Shown in pieces: positions 35,021-44,388 of a stretch of 64,000 bases of DNA (the stretch's first letter is position 1; each line of letters opens with the position of its first letter). The notes beneath the pieces were generated by a model, which was not told the origin of the DNA, made no database searches, and was given only the letters and a program-made list of their open reading frames with translations. The position numbers were made by a program, and so were the translations under genes. This DNA is from Fluviicola sp. (lineage in GTDB: Bacteria > Bacteroidota > Bacteroidia > Flavobacteriales_D > Crocinitomicaceae), in NCBI GenBank assembly GCA_017983675.1, contig JAGOAZ010000005.1:1-64000 (forward strand), read 5' to 3'.

Positions 35021-37173
35021 TCAACTAAATCTAAATCTATTTGACGTTTCTTTGGATGAACAGCTGAAATTTTTACACGAACATTATCTCCAAAACGGAA
35101 TGATTTGCCAGTACGTTGACCAATAATTTCCATTTTTTTCGCATCGAAAGAAAAACGATCTCCTGGTAATTCAGCCAATGGAACCATTCCTTCACAGGCA
35201 TTTTCTGTCATTTTTACAAACAAACCAAATTCAGCAACACCTGTTACGATTCCATCAAACGTTTCACCAACTTTATCGTGAACATAAACAACTTGGAAGT
35301 ATTTATTGGATTCTCTTTCAGCTTCTGTTGCTTTTCGTTCTGTTCTTGAAATACGTTTACAGATATCAGTTAATTTTGTTGAGTAACGATGTGGTTGTTT
35401 TTCCAAACATTCTAATAAAACACGGTGTACCATTAAATCGGCATAGCGACGAATTGGTGAGGTAAAATGGGTGTAGTGACTAAAACCTAATCCATAGTGA
35501 CCAATATTATCTGTATCATACGTAGCTTTTGCCATACTGCGAATAGCCATTTGTTGTATGATTCCAAATTCGTTCGTGTTATTGATATCTGTTAATAATT
35601 TATTGATGCTTTTTGAAATTTCATCGGGATTATTAAATGATAAAGTATGACCAAATTTATCAACGAATGCTGCTAATAAAGCAATTTTTTCAGGATCTGG
35701 TTTGTCATGAGTTCTGTAAACAAATGGAACAACTTCGACACCTTTTTTTGCTTTTCCAACAAATTCAGCTACTTTTTTATTAGCAAGCAACATGAATTCC
35801 TCAATTAATTGATGCGCATCTTTTGATACTTTCACAATCAAATCAACAGGCTCACCTTTTTCATCTAATTTAAAACGAATTTCTTCCGAGTTAATTAGCA
35901 AAGCACCATTTTTAAACCGTTTTTTGCGGTATATTTTTGCGATTTTATCTAACAATAAAACTTCATTTTTGAAAGGTCCATCTGCACCTTCTAACATTTC
36001 TTGTGCATCTTCGTATGTAAAACGATGATCGGAGTGTATCACTGTTTTACCAAACCATTCATTATAAATTTTACCAGAATCATCGATTTCAAAAACAGCT
36101 GAAAACGTAAATTTATCTTCGTGAGGACGCAACGAACATACCATATTTGATAATTGTTCAGGAAGCATTGGCACAACTCTATCAACCAAATAAACAGAAT
36201 TACCGCGTTTTAATGCTTCTTCATCCATTGCGGTATTTGGTCGCACATAGTGACTTACATCAGCAATATGCACACCAATTTCATAATGACCATTTTCTAA
36301 TGTACGAATGGACAACGCATCATCGAAGTCTTTCGCGTCAATTGGATCAATTGTAAAAGTTAAAGTGTTTCTAAAATCGCGTCTTTTTGCAACTTCATCT
36401 GGATCTAAAGCCAAGGTCACCGTTTCTGCTTCAGACATTACAGCGGGACTAAAATGAGTTGCAATTCCTTGATTCACTAAAATACTCAACATTTCATTGT
36501 CGTGCAGTGAATTTCCACCCAATGTTTGAATCACTTCACCAAAAGGATATTCGGCAGATTTCGGCCAAACAGTTATTTTAACTAAGGCTTTGTCGTTGTG
36601 TTTAGCGCCGTTTAATTTTTCCTTCGGAAGCTGAATTTGGATTCCTGTTTTGGTATTATCAGGAATTAAAAAAGCAAAATTACTGTGTAATTGAATGGTT
36701 CCAACAAATTGCGTTCGTTCGCGCGAAACAACAGCGATGATTCTTCCTTCAATTTTCGTGTTTGTGCGTTTGGTTATAGCAACTTTTACAGTATCACCGT
36801 GTATCGCTTGACCAACAAAATGAGGTGGAATAAAAATATCGATGTCTTTTTTCCCAGTAACAACAAATCCGGCGCCTCTTTGGGTCATTTCTAATTCACC
36901 TTCAATCGTTTCAATTTCGTTTTTATAGCGGTATGTTGCAAAACCTGTTTGATGTAAAAAATTTTCGTTTGCTAATTCAGTTAGAATGGTAACAACCAAT
37001 TTACGCGCTTCACCTTCACGCACATGTAACAACTCACAAACTTGTTTGTATGTTAAATTTGCATCAGGATGTTGTTCAAATAATTTTCGAATGATATGAA
37101 AGAAACTCGTCTTTAGTTTTTTATCTTTTTTGTCCTTTTTATCGAACGTTTTTGTTGGTCTTTTTTTACCCAT
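35017..37173 (-). CDS. rnr: Ribonuclease R
   Basis: The 718-residue 3'-5' exoribonuclease degrades structured RNA. A Lys-rich N-terminus and winged-helix segment (YKQVCELLHVREGEARKLV) are followed by cold-shock domains. The RNB catalytic core has FTIDPIDAKDFDDALSI with the metal-binding aspartates and ADVSHYVRPNTAMDEEALKRGNSVYLVDRVVPMLP. HFTSPIRRYADLMVHR is present, and a C-terminal S1 domain ends the protein. I take ATG 37173 (GKKRPTKTFDKK); an in-frame upstream start at 37209 adds 12 residues without support. Confidence 0.95.
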   Translation of the reverse strand: MGKKRPTKTFDKKDKKDKKLKTSFFHIIRKLFEQHPDANLTYKQVCELLHVREGEARKLVVTILTELANENFLHQTGFATYRYKNEIETIEGELEMTQRGAGFVVTGKKDIDIFIPPHFVGQAIHGDTVKVAITKRTNTKIEGRIIAVVSRERTQFVGTIQLHSNFAFLIPDNTKTGIQIQLPKEKLNGAKHNDKALVKITVWPKSAEYPFGEVIQTLGGNSLHDNEMLSILVNQGIATHFSPAVMSEAETVTLALDPDEVAKRRDFRNTLTFTIDPIDAKDFDDALSIRTLENGHYEIGVHIADVSHYVRPNTAMDEEALKRGNSVYLVDRVVPMLPEQLSNMVCSLRPHEDKFTFSAVFEIDDSGKIYNEWFGKTVIHSDHRFTYEDAQEMLEGADGPFKNEVLLLDKIAKIYRKKRFKNGALLINSEEIRFKLDEKGEPVDLIVKVSKDAHQLIEEFMLLANKKVAEFVGKAKKGVEVVPFVYRTHDKPDPEKIALLAAFVDKFGHTLSFNNPDEISKSINKLLTDINNTNEFGIIQQMAIRSMAKATYDTDNIGHYGLGFSHYTHFTSPIRRYADLMVHRVLLECLEKQPHRYSTKLTDICKRISRTERKATEAERESNKYFQVVYVHDKVGETFDGIVTGVAEFGLFVKMTENACEGMVPLAELPGDRFSFDAKKMEIIGQRTGKSFRFGDNVRVKISAVHPKKRQIDLDLVD

Positions 37174-37313
37174 CTTTATCTTATACGCTTGTAAAGGTAC
37201 AACAACCAATTAATTTAATTTTTTATCTAAAAAAAAATTAGCATTAGCTTAACATGAAAACATCAAATAGGGTGATTCAATATTGGCTGTTTTTATAAAA
37301 ATCCCGCTTTTTA

Positions 37314-37344
37314 TTGTTTCAGATTAAAACTAAGTGTAATTTTG
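37314..37344 (+). promoter_or_regulatory. Promoter of the ferritin gene
   Basis: TTG (37314-37316), a 20-nt spacer and TAATTTTG (37337-37344) match the Bacteroidetes consensus, 25 nt before the ATG at 37370. Confidence 0.6.
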
Positions 37345-37369
37345 AAGAAACAAGCAATTAATAAACACG

Positions 37370-37882
37370 ATGAAATCACGTATAGAAGCAGCATTAAATG
37401 ACCAAGTGAATAAAGAAGCATCTTCGTCACAATTTTATTTAGCAATGGCATCGTGGGCTGAAAATCACGGATTAAATGGCACAGCTAAATTCATGTATCA
37501 GCATGCAGATGAAGAGCGTTTTCACATGTTGAAATTGATTAAGTTTATCAATGAACGCGGAGGTGTAGCAATCGTTCCAGCTATTGCTCAACCACCAGTT
37601 GAATTTGATTCGTTAGAACGTGTTTTTGAGTTATTGTTAGCACACGAGTTGGTTGTAACGGAAAGCATCAATAACGTGGTTGATGTTTGTTTACAAGAGA
37701 AAGATTATTCAACTCATAATTTTATGCAATGGTATGTTTCTGAACAATTAGAAGAAGAAGCATTAGCACGCGGTATTTTAGATAAATTGCGTTTAATCGG
37801 TGGTGATAAAGGAGGGTTATATTTATTTGATCGCGACTTAGAATTAGCAGCAGCTCAAGCAGCATCAGCGCCACAAGCATAA
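37370..37882 (+). CDS. ftn: Non-heme ferritin
   Basis: The 170-residue four-helix protein stores iron as ferric mineral. Ferroxidase ligands are visible as Glu in NKEASSSQFYLAMASWAE, the EExxH motif DEERFHML, and Glu in LLAHELVVTESIN and SEQLEEEALARGIL. This is the bacterial FtnA type without heme ligands. The next gene, the large cyclase sensor, begins 8 bp later on the same strand with no terminator between them, so the two may be cotranscribed. Confidence 0.93.
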   Translation: MKSRIEAALNDQVNKEASSSQFYLAMASWAENHGLNGTAKFMYQHADEERFHMLKLIKFINERGGVAIVPAIAQPPVEFDSLERVFELLLAHELVVTESINNVVDVCLQEKDYSTHNFMQWYVSEQLEEEALARGILDKLRLIGGDKGGLYLFDRDLELAAAQAASAPQA

Positions 37883-37890
37883 TTTAGAAT

Positions 37891-40800
37891 ATGTTAAAAC
37901 GCTTACTTTTTGTTGTTAGTTTTTTTGCTTTTCCGCAGTTAGCTAACAGTCAATTAGCTTATCGTTTCAGTAATTTTAACATCAATAACGGGCTTTCACA
38001 AAGCTCTGTAACCAGTATTGTTCAAGATAAAGTTGGCACCATTTGGGTGGGAACACAAGACGGAATCAATCGTTTTGATGGCCAGCAATTTCAGGTGTTT
38101 ACCCCAGATAATACGCGGGGTTTAGAAAGTGGATTTATACTCTCGTCTCACGCTGCAAAAAATGGATTTTTGTGGTTTGGGACATCAAACGGCTTAACAG
38201 CCTTTGATCCAATTCAAGAACGATTTACCACTTATTTTTTATCGAATAAAATCACTTTTCCAGTAGAGGAAATAGCGGAAGACACCGCAGGCAATTTATA
38301 CTTGGCAACTGCCACAAGAGGCTTGGCTTTTTGGAATAAATCAACGAAACACACACAATTATTGCACATTAATTTGCCGTCGAAACACGTTCATTACATC
38401 AAGTTTCTCACGGCGAAAATGCTATTGATTTCTACAGAAGATAAAGGTGTGTTTACGTACAACATTCTCAATAAGCAATTAAAAAAATGTTTTGGTCTAG
38501 AAGTCAATAATAAAAAACTCATTATTAATGATGTTGAGTGGTATAGCGGAGCGGTTTTTTTATTGGGTTCAACAAATGGATTGTGGTTTTATAACTTACA
38601 GACTGGAAAGTGCGAGCCCTTTTTAAAAGAAAAAACAGCACGTTTTGGTGAATTATCCATTTCAGATATCCATTTATTTTCCCCTTCCGAATTTTTTGTT
38701 GCAACCGAAAACAATGGGTTGTTTACAATAAGACAGCAAAGTGGACGATACAGCGTTTTTCAAAGTAAAAAAGATATTTTTCAAAAAAACGCGTTGCAAT
38801 ATGATGAAATCAGCAAGTTATATGGCGACAAAACAGGTGCGATTTGGGTGGCGACACTCCGTGGATTAAGTTGTTTTAATCCAGCAAATCAGGGGTTTTT
38901 AGGTGTTGGACCAACGGGTAATTTAAAACAAGGATTGCCCTCACCAAGCGTTTGGGGCTTTGCTGAAAACCAAGATGGATCAACGTGTTTTATTGCGTCT
39001 GATTTCGCAGTAACAAAACTAGATAGAGCAACAGGAGTTTACACACAATTTTACATCAATAAAGGAGAGGAAAATGCATCTAGTTTTTTGTCTGTTGCTT
39101 ATTTGAATGCGCGAAAATTGTTGGTCGGTTGTACCGATGGTTTGTATGAAATCACCCACAATGAAGAAACTTATTCCGTAAAAAAAATCAACTACAAAGG
39201 CGTTGAAAATCCAGGGATGTTTGAAAAGGTTTACCGCATTGTTGCTTATGACAAGACGACATTTTTCCTTGGAACAAAAGGGGGTGTTTTGCGCTATAAC
39301 ACAAAAACAGGCTCGTTCACTCCTTTTACATTTAATTTAAAAAAAGCCAAACAGACTATAAAAGGCGGTGTTTGTAAAGCCATTTACAAAGGAATTGATG
39401 GAACGATGTATTTTGGAACGAGCGAAGGAGGACTTTCAGTTTTGAAAACAATTAAACAACAACAACAAATCGTTCCATATAAATGGAGTTCTGTGTTGAC
39501 GAAAGCAACAAAAGATTATATCTTAACTATTTATCAGGATACACCAAACGAATTGTGGTTGGGAACAACAGGTTCAGGAATCATACAACTTAACACAAAA
39601 ACGGGAACAACAAAGACGTATTCAAAAAAAGAAGGCCTCCCTAATAATTTTATTTACGGTATTTTATCGGATAAAAAAGGAACCATTTGGTTAAGCACCA
39701 ATAGAGGACTTTCTTCTTTTTCTCGCCGAACAAAAACTGTCGAAAACTTTACTGAAGTTCATGGCTTGATGAGCAATGAGTTCAATACAGGCGCTTATTT
39801 TTCATCAAAAACTGGCGATTTATTTTTTGGAGGAATTGCAGGTTATAACTTTTTTAATCCGGATAAATTAACAGTAAAGCAAACGCCTCTTTCGGTTAGT
39901 TTTTTGAAGTTTAAATTCGATGACAATTGGTTAACACCCGCCGATAAAAACGCACCGTTTAGCACGGCATTTTCACAGACAAAAAAACTGACGTTGCGTT
40001 ATAACCAACGAAGTTTTACCATTCGATTTGTTGCTTCAGACTTGATGAACACAGGTTTAATAGAGTACAAATATCGGTTAGTTGGGTCGAATGATAACGA
40101 AGTTTTGTTAGGAAATAATAATGAAATTCGTTTCAATTCACTATCGCCAGGATCTTATTATCTCGAAGTTTACGCAAAAAGATCTGGCGGAAAATGGAAT
40201 ACGATTCCAGCTTCGTTGGAGATTGAAATAGCAGCTCCTTTTTGGGGGAAATGGTGGTTTTGGGCAATTGTTGCCTTTGTACTCATTGTTTCGGGGGTGA
40301 TTTTTGTGAAAAGCCGCATCAATTTAGCACGCAGGGATCAAGTCCGATTGGAAATGAAAATTGTGGAGCGTACGCGAGAAATCCGCAATCAAAGCAGAAA
40401 AATTGAGCAACAAAAACAACTGTTAGAAGTTGAAAAAAACAAAGTTGAAGCGCAACAAAAATTATTGCAAATTGAAAAAGACAAGTCTGAAAAGTTGCTT
40501 CGGAACATCATTCCAGAATCAACAGCTGAAGAACTTAAAAACAACGGCCGAGCAGAAGCGCGTGCTTATAAAATGGTTTCTGTCTTGTTTACCGACTTTG
40601 TCGGATTTACGAAAATTGCAGAAGGCTTAAAACCAACCGAATTGGTGAACAAATTAGACATTTACTTCCGTAAATTTGATGAAATAATTGTACGCAACAA
40701 CCTCGAAAAAATCAAAACGATTGGCGATGCGTACATGTGTGCAGGAGGTGTTCCCTTGCGCAATGCTACAAACCCAATCGATGCGGTTTTAGCTGCGTTA

Positions 40801-41793
40801 CAGATTCAGGATTACATGCAGCGCTTGAAACACCAAGCAATTGCAAACGGCACAGAATATTGGGATTTGCGTTTAGGTATAAATACAGGCGAAGTAACAG
40901 CTGGAGTAATTGGAACGCAGCGTTTTGCTTATGATATTTGGGGTGCAACGGTAAACCAAGCACAACGCATGGAAATGATGGGGGAACCCGGTAAAGTGAC
41001 CATTTCTGGCGCAACATTCAAACACATTGAACCGTATTTTGAATGTTCTTATCGAGGAAAAGTTCAGTCGAAAAGCAAAGGCTGGATTGAAATGTATACG
41101 GTTGAGCGCATCAAACCAGAATTATCAATACATGGTGAAGGTCTGATTGCAAATAACCGCTTGCAACAGATTGTGAATTTGCACCAATCGAGCAGAATTA
41201 ATTATTACAAAGCTGAAAAAAGTGTATTAAAAATTTTGGAAAAAGGGCTTTCTAAAAAATTACACTACCACTGTATAGAACACACCAAAGATGTTGTGCG
41301 TGCGGTTGAACGTTATGCATTGATGGAAGATGTGACCGATGAAGGTTTGTTTTTATTGAAGTCCGCAGCAACATACCACGACGCAGGTTTTGTCGAAAGT
41401 TACGAAGACAACGAATATATTGGAGCGCGAATGGCAGAAGAGATGTTACCAAAGTTTGGGTATTCGCAAGCACATATTGACCAAATCAAAGCATTGATAT
41501 TTGTAACTCAAATTCCACACACGCCAACAAATAAGTTAGAAGAAATCATGTGTGATGCGGATTTGGATTATTTAGGTCGTGCCGATTTCCATGAAATTGC
41601 TGATAAATTGCGAAGAGAATTGCGCGAACACGGAAAGTTGTCAAGTGATCGTGCGTGGGACGAAACACAAGTTGCTTTTTTATCCAATCACACGTATTTT
41701 ACTAAAACAGCGATAGCGAGTAGGCAAGCGAAAAAAGAACAAAATTTACAAGAAGTCAAAGAGCGCTTGTTGAAAAACGAATATGCTGATTAA
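37891..41793 (+). CDS. Propeller-sensor adenylate cyclase with C-terminal HD hydrolase domain
   Basis: The 1300-residue protein starts with a signal peptide (LKRLLFVVSFFAFPQLANS). It continues with Reg_prop blades (IWVGTQDGINRFDG, LWFGTSNGLTAFDP, IWLSTNRGLSSF) making a periplasmic propeller, a Y_Y_Y domain near 690-780, and one membrane helix at about 786-806. A coiled coil (815-880) leads into a class III cyclase domain: metal Asp902 and Asp946, purine-specifying Lys942 and Asp1015, transition-state Asn1022 and Arg1026. These residues predict adenylate cyclase. The C-terminus is an HD phosphohydrolase domain with His1131, His1163-Asp1164 and Asp1222. Such propeller sensors usually drive histidine kinases. 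A cyclase plus HD output in one chain is unusual. Ligand and HD substrate are unknown. Confidence 0.88.
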   Translation: MLKRLLFVVSFFAFPQLANSQLAYRFSNFNINNGLSQSSVTSIVQDKVGTIWVGTQDGINRFDGQQFQVFTPDNTRGLESGFILSSHAAKNGFLWFGTSNGLTAFDPIQERFTTYFLSNKITFPVEEIAEDTAGNLYLATATRGLAFWNKSTKHTQLLHINLPSKHVHYIKFLTAKMLLISTEDKGVFTYNILNKQLKKCFGLEVNNKKLIINDVEWYSGAVFLLGSTNGLWFYNLQTGKCEPFLKEKTARFGELSISDIHLFSPSEFFVATENNGLFTIRQQSGRYSVFQSKKDIFQKNALQYDEISKLYGDKTGAIWVATLRGLSCFNPANQGFLGVGPTGNLKQGLPSPSVWGFAENQDGSTCFIASDFAVTKLDRATGVYTQFYINKGEENASSFLSVAYLNARKLLVGCTDGLYEITHNEETYSVKKINYKGVENPGMFEKVYRIVAYDKTTFFLGTKGGVLRYNTKTGSFTPFTFNLKKAKQTIKGGVCKAIYKGIDGTMYFGTSEGGLSVLKTIKQQQQIVPYKWSSVLTKATKDYILTIYQDTPNELWLGTTGSGIIQLNTKTGTTKTYSKKEGLPNNFIYGILSDKKGTIWLSTNRGLSSFSRRTKTVENFTEVHGLMSNEFNTGAYFSSKTGDLFFGGIAGYNFFNPDKLTVKQTPLSVSFLKFKFDDNWLTPADKNAPFSTAFSQTKKLTLRYNQRSFTIRFVASDLMNTGLIEYKYRLVGSNDNEVLLGNNNEIRFNSLSPGSYYLEVYAKRSGGKWNTIPASLEIEIAAPFWGKWWFWAIVAFVLIVSGVIFVKSRINLARRDQVRLEMKIVERTREIRNQSRKIEQQKQLLEVEKNKVEAQQKLLQIEKDKSEKLLRNIIPESTAEELKNNGRAEARAYKMVSVLFTDFVGFTKIAEGLKPTELVNKLDIYFRKFDEIIVRNNLEKIKTIGDAYMCAGGVPLRNATNPIDAVLAALQIQDYMQRLKHQAIANGTEYWDLRLGINTGEVTAGVIGTQRFAYDIWGATVNQAQRMEMMGEPGKVTISGATFKHIEPYFECSYRGKVQSKSKGWIEMYTVERIKPELSIHGEGLIANNRLQQIVNLHQSSRINYYKAEKSVLKILEKGLSKKLHYHCIEHTKDVVRAVERYALMEDVTDEGLFLLKSAATYHDAGFVESYEDNEYIGARMAEEMLPKFGYSQAHIDQIKALIFVTQIPHTPTNKLEEIMCDADLDYLGRADFHEIADKLRRELREHGKLSSDRAWDETQVAFLSNHTYFTKTAIASRQAKKEQNLQEVKERLLKNEYAD

Positions 41794-41829
41794 CTGATAT
41801 TGGTCAGTTTTGGTGCCGCTTGATTGTTG

Positions 41830-41837
41830 TAACTTTG
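41830..41837 (+). promoter_or_regulatory. -7 box 4 nt before the kelch-like gene
   Basis: TAACTTTG, then TTCC, then the ATG at 41842. A TTTG lies 17 nt upstream (41809-41812). Confidence 0.5.
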
Positions 41838-41841
41838 TTCC

Positions 41842-43404
41842 ATGAAAATTTCTTTCTTTCTCTTATTGTTGTTGCCGCTCATTGGGCTTTCCCAAAAAAA
41901 TCAATTTTATTCACTTCAGTTTGAACCAATTGTCATTCCAGAATTTATGGGGGTACAATCGTTTGCTGTTGGGCGATCGGGAGATGAATTGTTGCTGATA
42001 GGTGGAAGATTAGATGGTTTGCACCGAAGACAACCGTGGGCGTCATTTGATTCTGCGGGACACAACAATCAATTAATTGTACTCAATTTAGTTACCAAAC
42101 AACAATGGAAAAAAACAGTAGCCGATTTACCCATTGATTTAGCAGATCAATTAAAAGCAACGAACCATTGTGCTACACAGGTTGGCGATTCGCTTTATTT
42201 AGTTGGTGGATATGGTATTTCTCGTTCAAAAAACGACCACATTACTTTTCCTTCGGCTGTTGCACTTTCTGTATCTGCAACCATTCAAGCGATAAAAAAC
42301 CAACATGTTACGGAGCAATTGTTTCAAGTAATTCACCACGAAAACTTTGCTGTAACAGGAGGACAATTACAAGTAATTGGAAACACATTTTATTTAGTCG
42401 GCGGACATCGTTTTGATGGAAGATACAATCCACAAAATGGACCATCATTTGTACAAACCTACACGAATCAAGTCCGTCAGTTTGCTTGGAACAACCAACC
42501 AACATTCACCCTTTTTACCAACGAAGAATTGTTGCACAAACGTGATTACAATTTGGTAAAGGTTTATGACCAATTTGGAGGGCCTTCTTTTTTGGCGTGT
42601 TCCGGTGTTTTTCAAGTGGATGTTGATTTACCACATCAATCTGCCACAGCAATTTCCCCATCAGGACAAGTTGCACAAGTTCCAAATTTCCGTCAATTCT
42701 TCAATCAATACGAATGTCCCGATGTCAACTTGTTTGACACGATCACCAAAACAAATCACGTGTTGTTTTTTGGCGGAATTGCACAGTTTTACGACAGTTT
42801 AGGAGTGTTGGTGCAAGATGATGATGTGCCATTTACACAACACATTTCTGTTGTGGAATACAACAATGGAAACGCTTCTGAATTCCTTCATCCTGCAAAC
42901 ATGCCGCAATTATTTGGCGCAGGAACGGCATTTGTGCCATTACAAGAACGTGTGGAATGGAATTCAAACTCACTCGATAGCCCGATAAAATTAGGTTATT
43001 TGGTTGGTGGCATTCAGTCGTCTGCAAAAAACATTTTTTGGATCAACGAAGGACAAGAAAGCGCAGCTGTTCCGACTATTTATGCGGTAACATTGTTGCC
43101 GAACAAGGTCGCACTGCAACCAACGGACACAACACAGCAATTAAATGTCGATTTATTAAATGTGGGCAAGGACGACCGGTTTCGTTTGTTTTTTGATTTG
43201 AATGAAGCCGCAACGGTTACCGTTCATTATTATAACGAAAGCGGGGAGTTGATTCACAACAAAACGCGTTTTTGCCAAACAGGAACAACAGCCTGGAAAA
43301 CATTATTACCCAAAGAAAAAGGAATGTACCGCGTAAAAATCACGGTAACATCAACAGCAATGAAACAACTATCCGTTTGGGATCAGTTTTTGAAAATTAA
43401 CTAA
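41842..43404 (+). CDS. Exported kelch-like beta-propeller protein
   Basis: The 520-residue protein has a signal peptide (KISFFLLLLLPLIGLS). Repeated strands of the form DELLLIGGRLDG, DSLYLVGGYGIS, NTFYLVGGHRFDG and NHVLFFGGIAQF with paired glycines indicate kelch-type blades. The C-terminal 80 residues (FRLFFDLNEAATVTVHYYNESGELIHNKT to EKGMYRVKITV) resemble a beta-sandwich of the FlgD/T9SS-sorting type but lack the PNP opening. Location is periplasmic or surface. No function can be assigned. It overlaps the convergent stress protein gene by 8 nt. Confidence 0.7.
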   Translation: MKISFFLLLLLPLIGLSQKNQFYSLQFEPIVIPEFMGVQSFAVGRSGDELLLIGGRLDGLHRRQPWASFDSAGHNNQLIVLNLVTKQQWKKTVADLPIDLADQLKATNHCATQVGDSLYLVGGYGISRSKNDHITFPSAVALSVSATIQAIKNQHVTEQLFQVIHHENFAVTGGQLQVIGNTFYLVGGHRFDGRYNPQNGPSFVQTYTNQVRQFAWNNQPTFTLFTNEELLHKRDYNLVKVYDQFGGPSFLACSGVFQVDVDLPHQSATAISPSGQVAQVPNFRQFFNQYECPDVNLFDTITKTNHVLFFGGIAQFYDSLGVLVQDDDVPFTQHISVVEYNNGNASEFLHPANMPQLFGAGTAFVPLQERVEWNSNSLDSPIKLGYLVGGIQSSAKNIFWINEGQESAAVPTIYAVTLLPNKVALQPTDTTQQLNVDLLNVGKDDRFRLFFDLNEAATVTVHYYNESGELIHNKTRFCQTGTTAWKTLLPKEKGMYRVKITVTSTAMKQLSVWDQFLKIN

Positions 43405-44215
43405 ACAACACACTTCCAAATTTCCCTTCGATTGGATTCACAATCAAGGTTGGAATTTGTGCATCATTGGTAATGATGTATTGCTCGTAGCTTGCGGTAA
43501 TAACACCAAACATATTGTTGCGGTTCAAATTCATGATTGCAATCAAATCGGCTTCTAAATAAACAGCATGTTTCACTACTTCTTTATCGAAACCATTGGA
43601 TGGCGCAACTTTTGTTGTCACATCTATGCCTCTTTCGTGGAAAAATTTCACTGCAAATTGAATGTTCGCTTTGACTTGACGACGCAAAAACTCATCCGAT
43701 TCATCGGGAGTTATTATGTGTACACGTGATTTGAAATAGGTTGCAATATTTGCTACGTAAGCTAATTTTTGCTTCGTTTCTTTATTTAAGTCAAGCGGAA
43801 CAACGATGTCGTCGTAGCCACTTTCTTTGATTTCGCGCTCTTGCACAACAATAAAAGGAACAGTCGAATGCGTAATTACTTTTAGTGCGTGGCTTCCAGT
43901 AATGTGTTGCCAACCATGTTGACCATGCGTTCCCATGAAAATTAATTCTGCATTTGCTTCTTTTGCTAAATCGCCAATATCTTCAAAAATACTACCAACG
44001 CGCACAACAGGAGTAATTTCAACACCTTCCGTAGCCTGATTTTTAATGACCTCATTCAATTTTTCATGAGCTTCAGCGCTTGCTTTTTCTTTTGAAACAA
44101 CGTGTAATAATTGAATAGCACCGTGTGTTGTTTTTGCTGTATTAATAGCGTGTTTTAAGGCGTTATCAGCAACCGGAGTAAAATCGTGGGGAACAATAAT
44201 GGTTTTCTTTTCCAT
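43397..44215 (-). CDS. Universal stress protein, tandem USP domains
   Basis: The 272-residue protein contains two USP folds. The first reads TIIVPHDFTPVADNALKHAINTAK and GTHGQHGWQHITGSHALKVITHSTVPFIVV, with the ATP-type G-x-H-G motif. The second starts at YDDIVVPLDLNKETKQKLAYVANIA and lacks a clear ATP motif. Role in stress survival is inferred from family. A -7 box TACTTTTG lies at 44243-44250 on its strand. Confidence 0.88.
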   Translation of the reverse strand: MEKKTIIVPHDFTPVADNALKHAINTAKTTHGAIQLLHVVSKEKASAEAHEKLNEVIKNQATEGVEITPVVRVGSIFEDIGDLAKEANAELIFMGTHGQHGWQHITGSHALKVITHSTVPFIVVQEREIKESGYDDIVVPLDLNKETKQKLAYVANIATYFKSRVHIITPDESDEFLRRQVKANIQFAVKFFHERGIDVTTKVAPSNGFDKEVVKHAVYLEADLIAIMNLNRNNMFGVITASYEQYIITNDAQIPTLIVNPIEGKFGSVLFS

Positions 44216-44242
44216 AGTATAAGCAGCTTCGTTTTAGCTTTA

Positions 44243-44250
44243 CAAAAGTA
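44243..44250 (-). promoter_or_regulatory. -7 box upstream of the universal stress protein gene
   Basis: TACTTTTG on the minus strand matches TAnnTTTG, 27 nt before the ATG at 44215. Confidence 0.4.
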
Positions 44251-44388
44251 ACGATGCAAACAACGTAAACGGTTATTTTTTTCACAGATTATTAAAAATA
44301 AAGCGTTAATAATTCAAAAAGTGTCCTATTTTTTGCACTTTTGTCCTGATTGACACCGTGCAATTGCGCGCATTAAAAATCGAAGTAA

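Noticed and set aside
41281..41565. HD domain of the cyclase protein as an HD-GYP c-di-GMP phosphodiesterase
   Set aside because: No GYP motif follows the HD residues; it is a plain HD domain.
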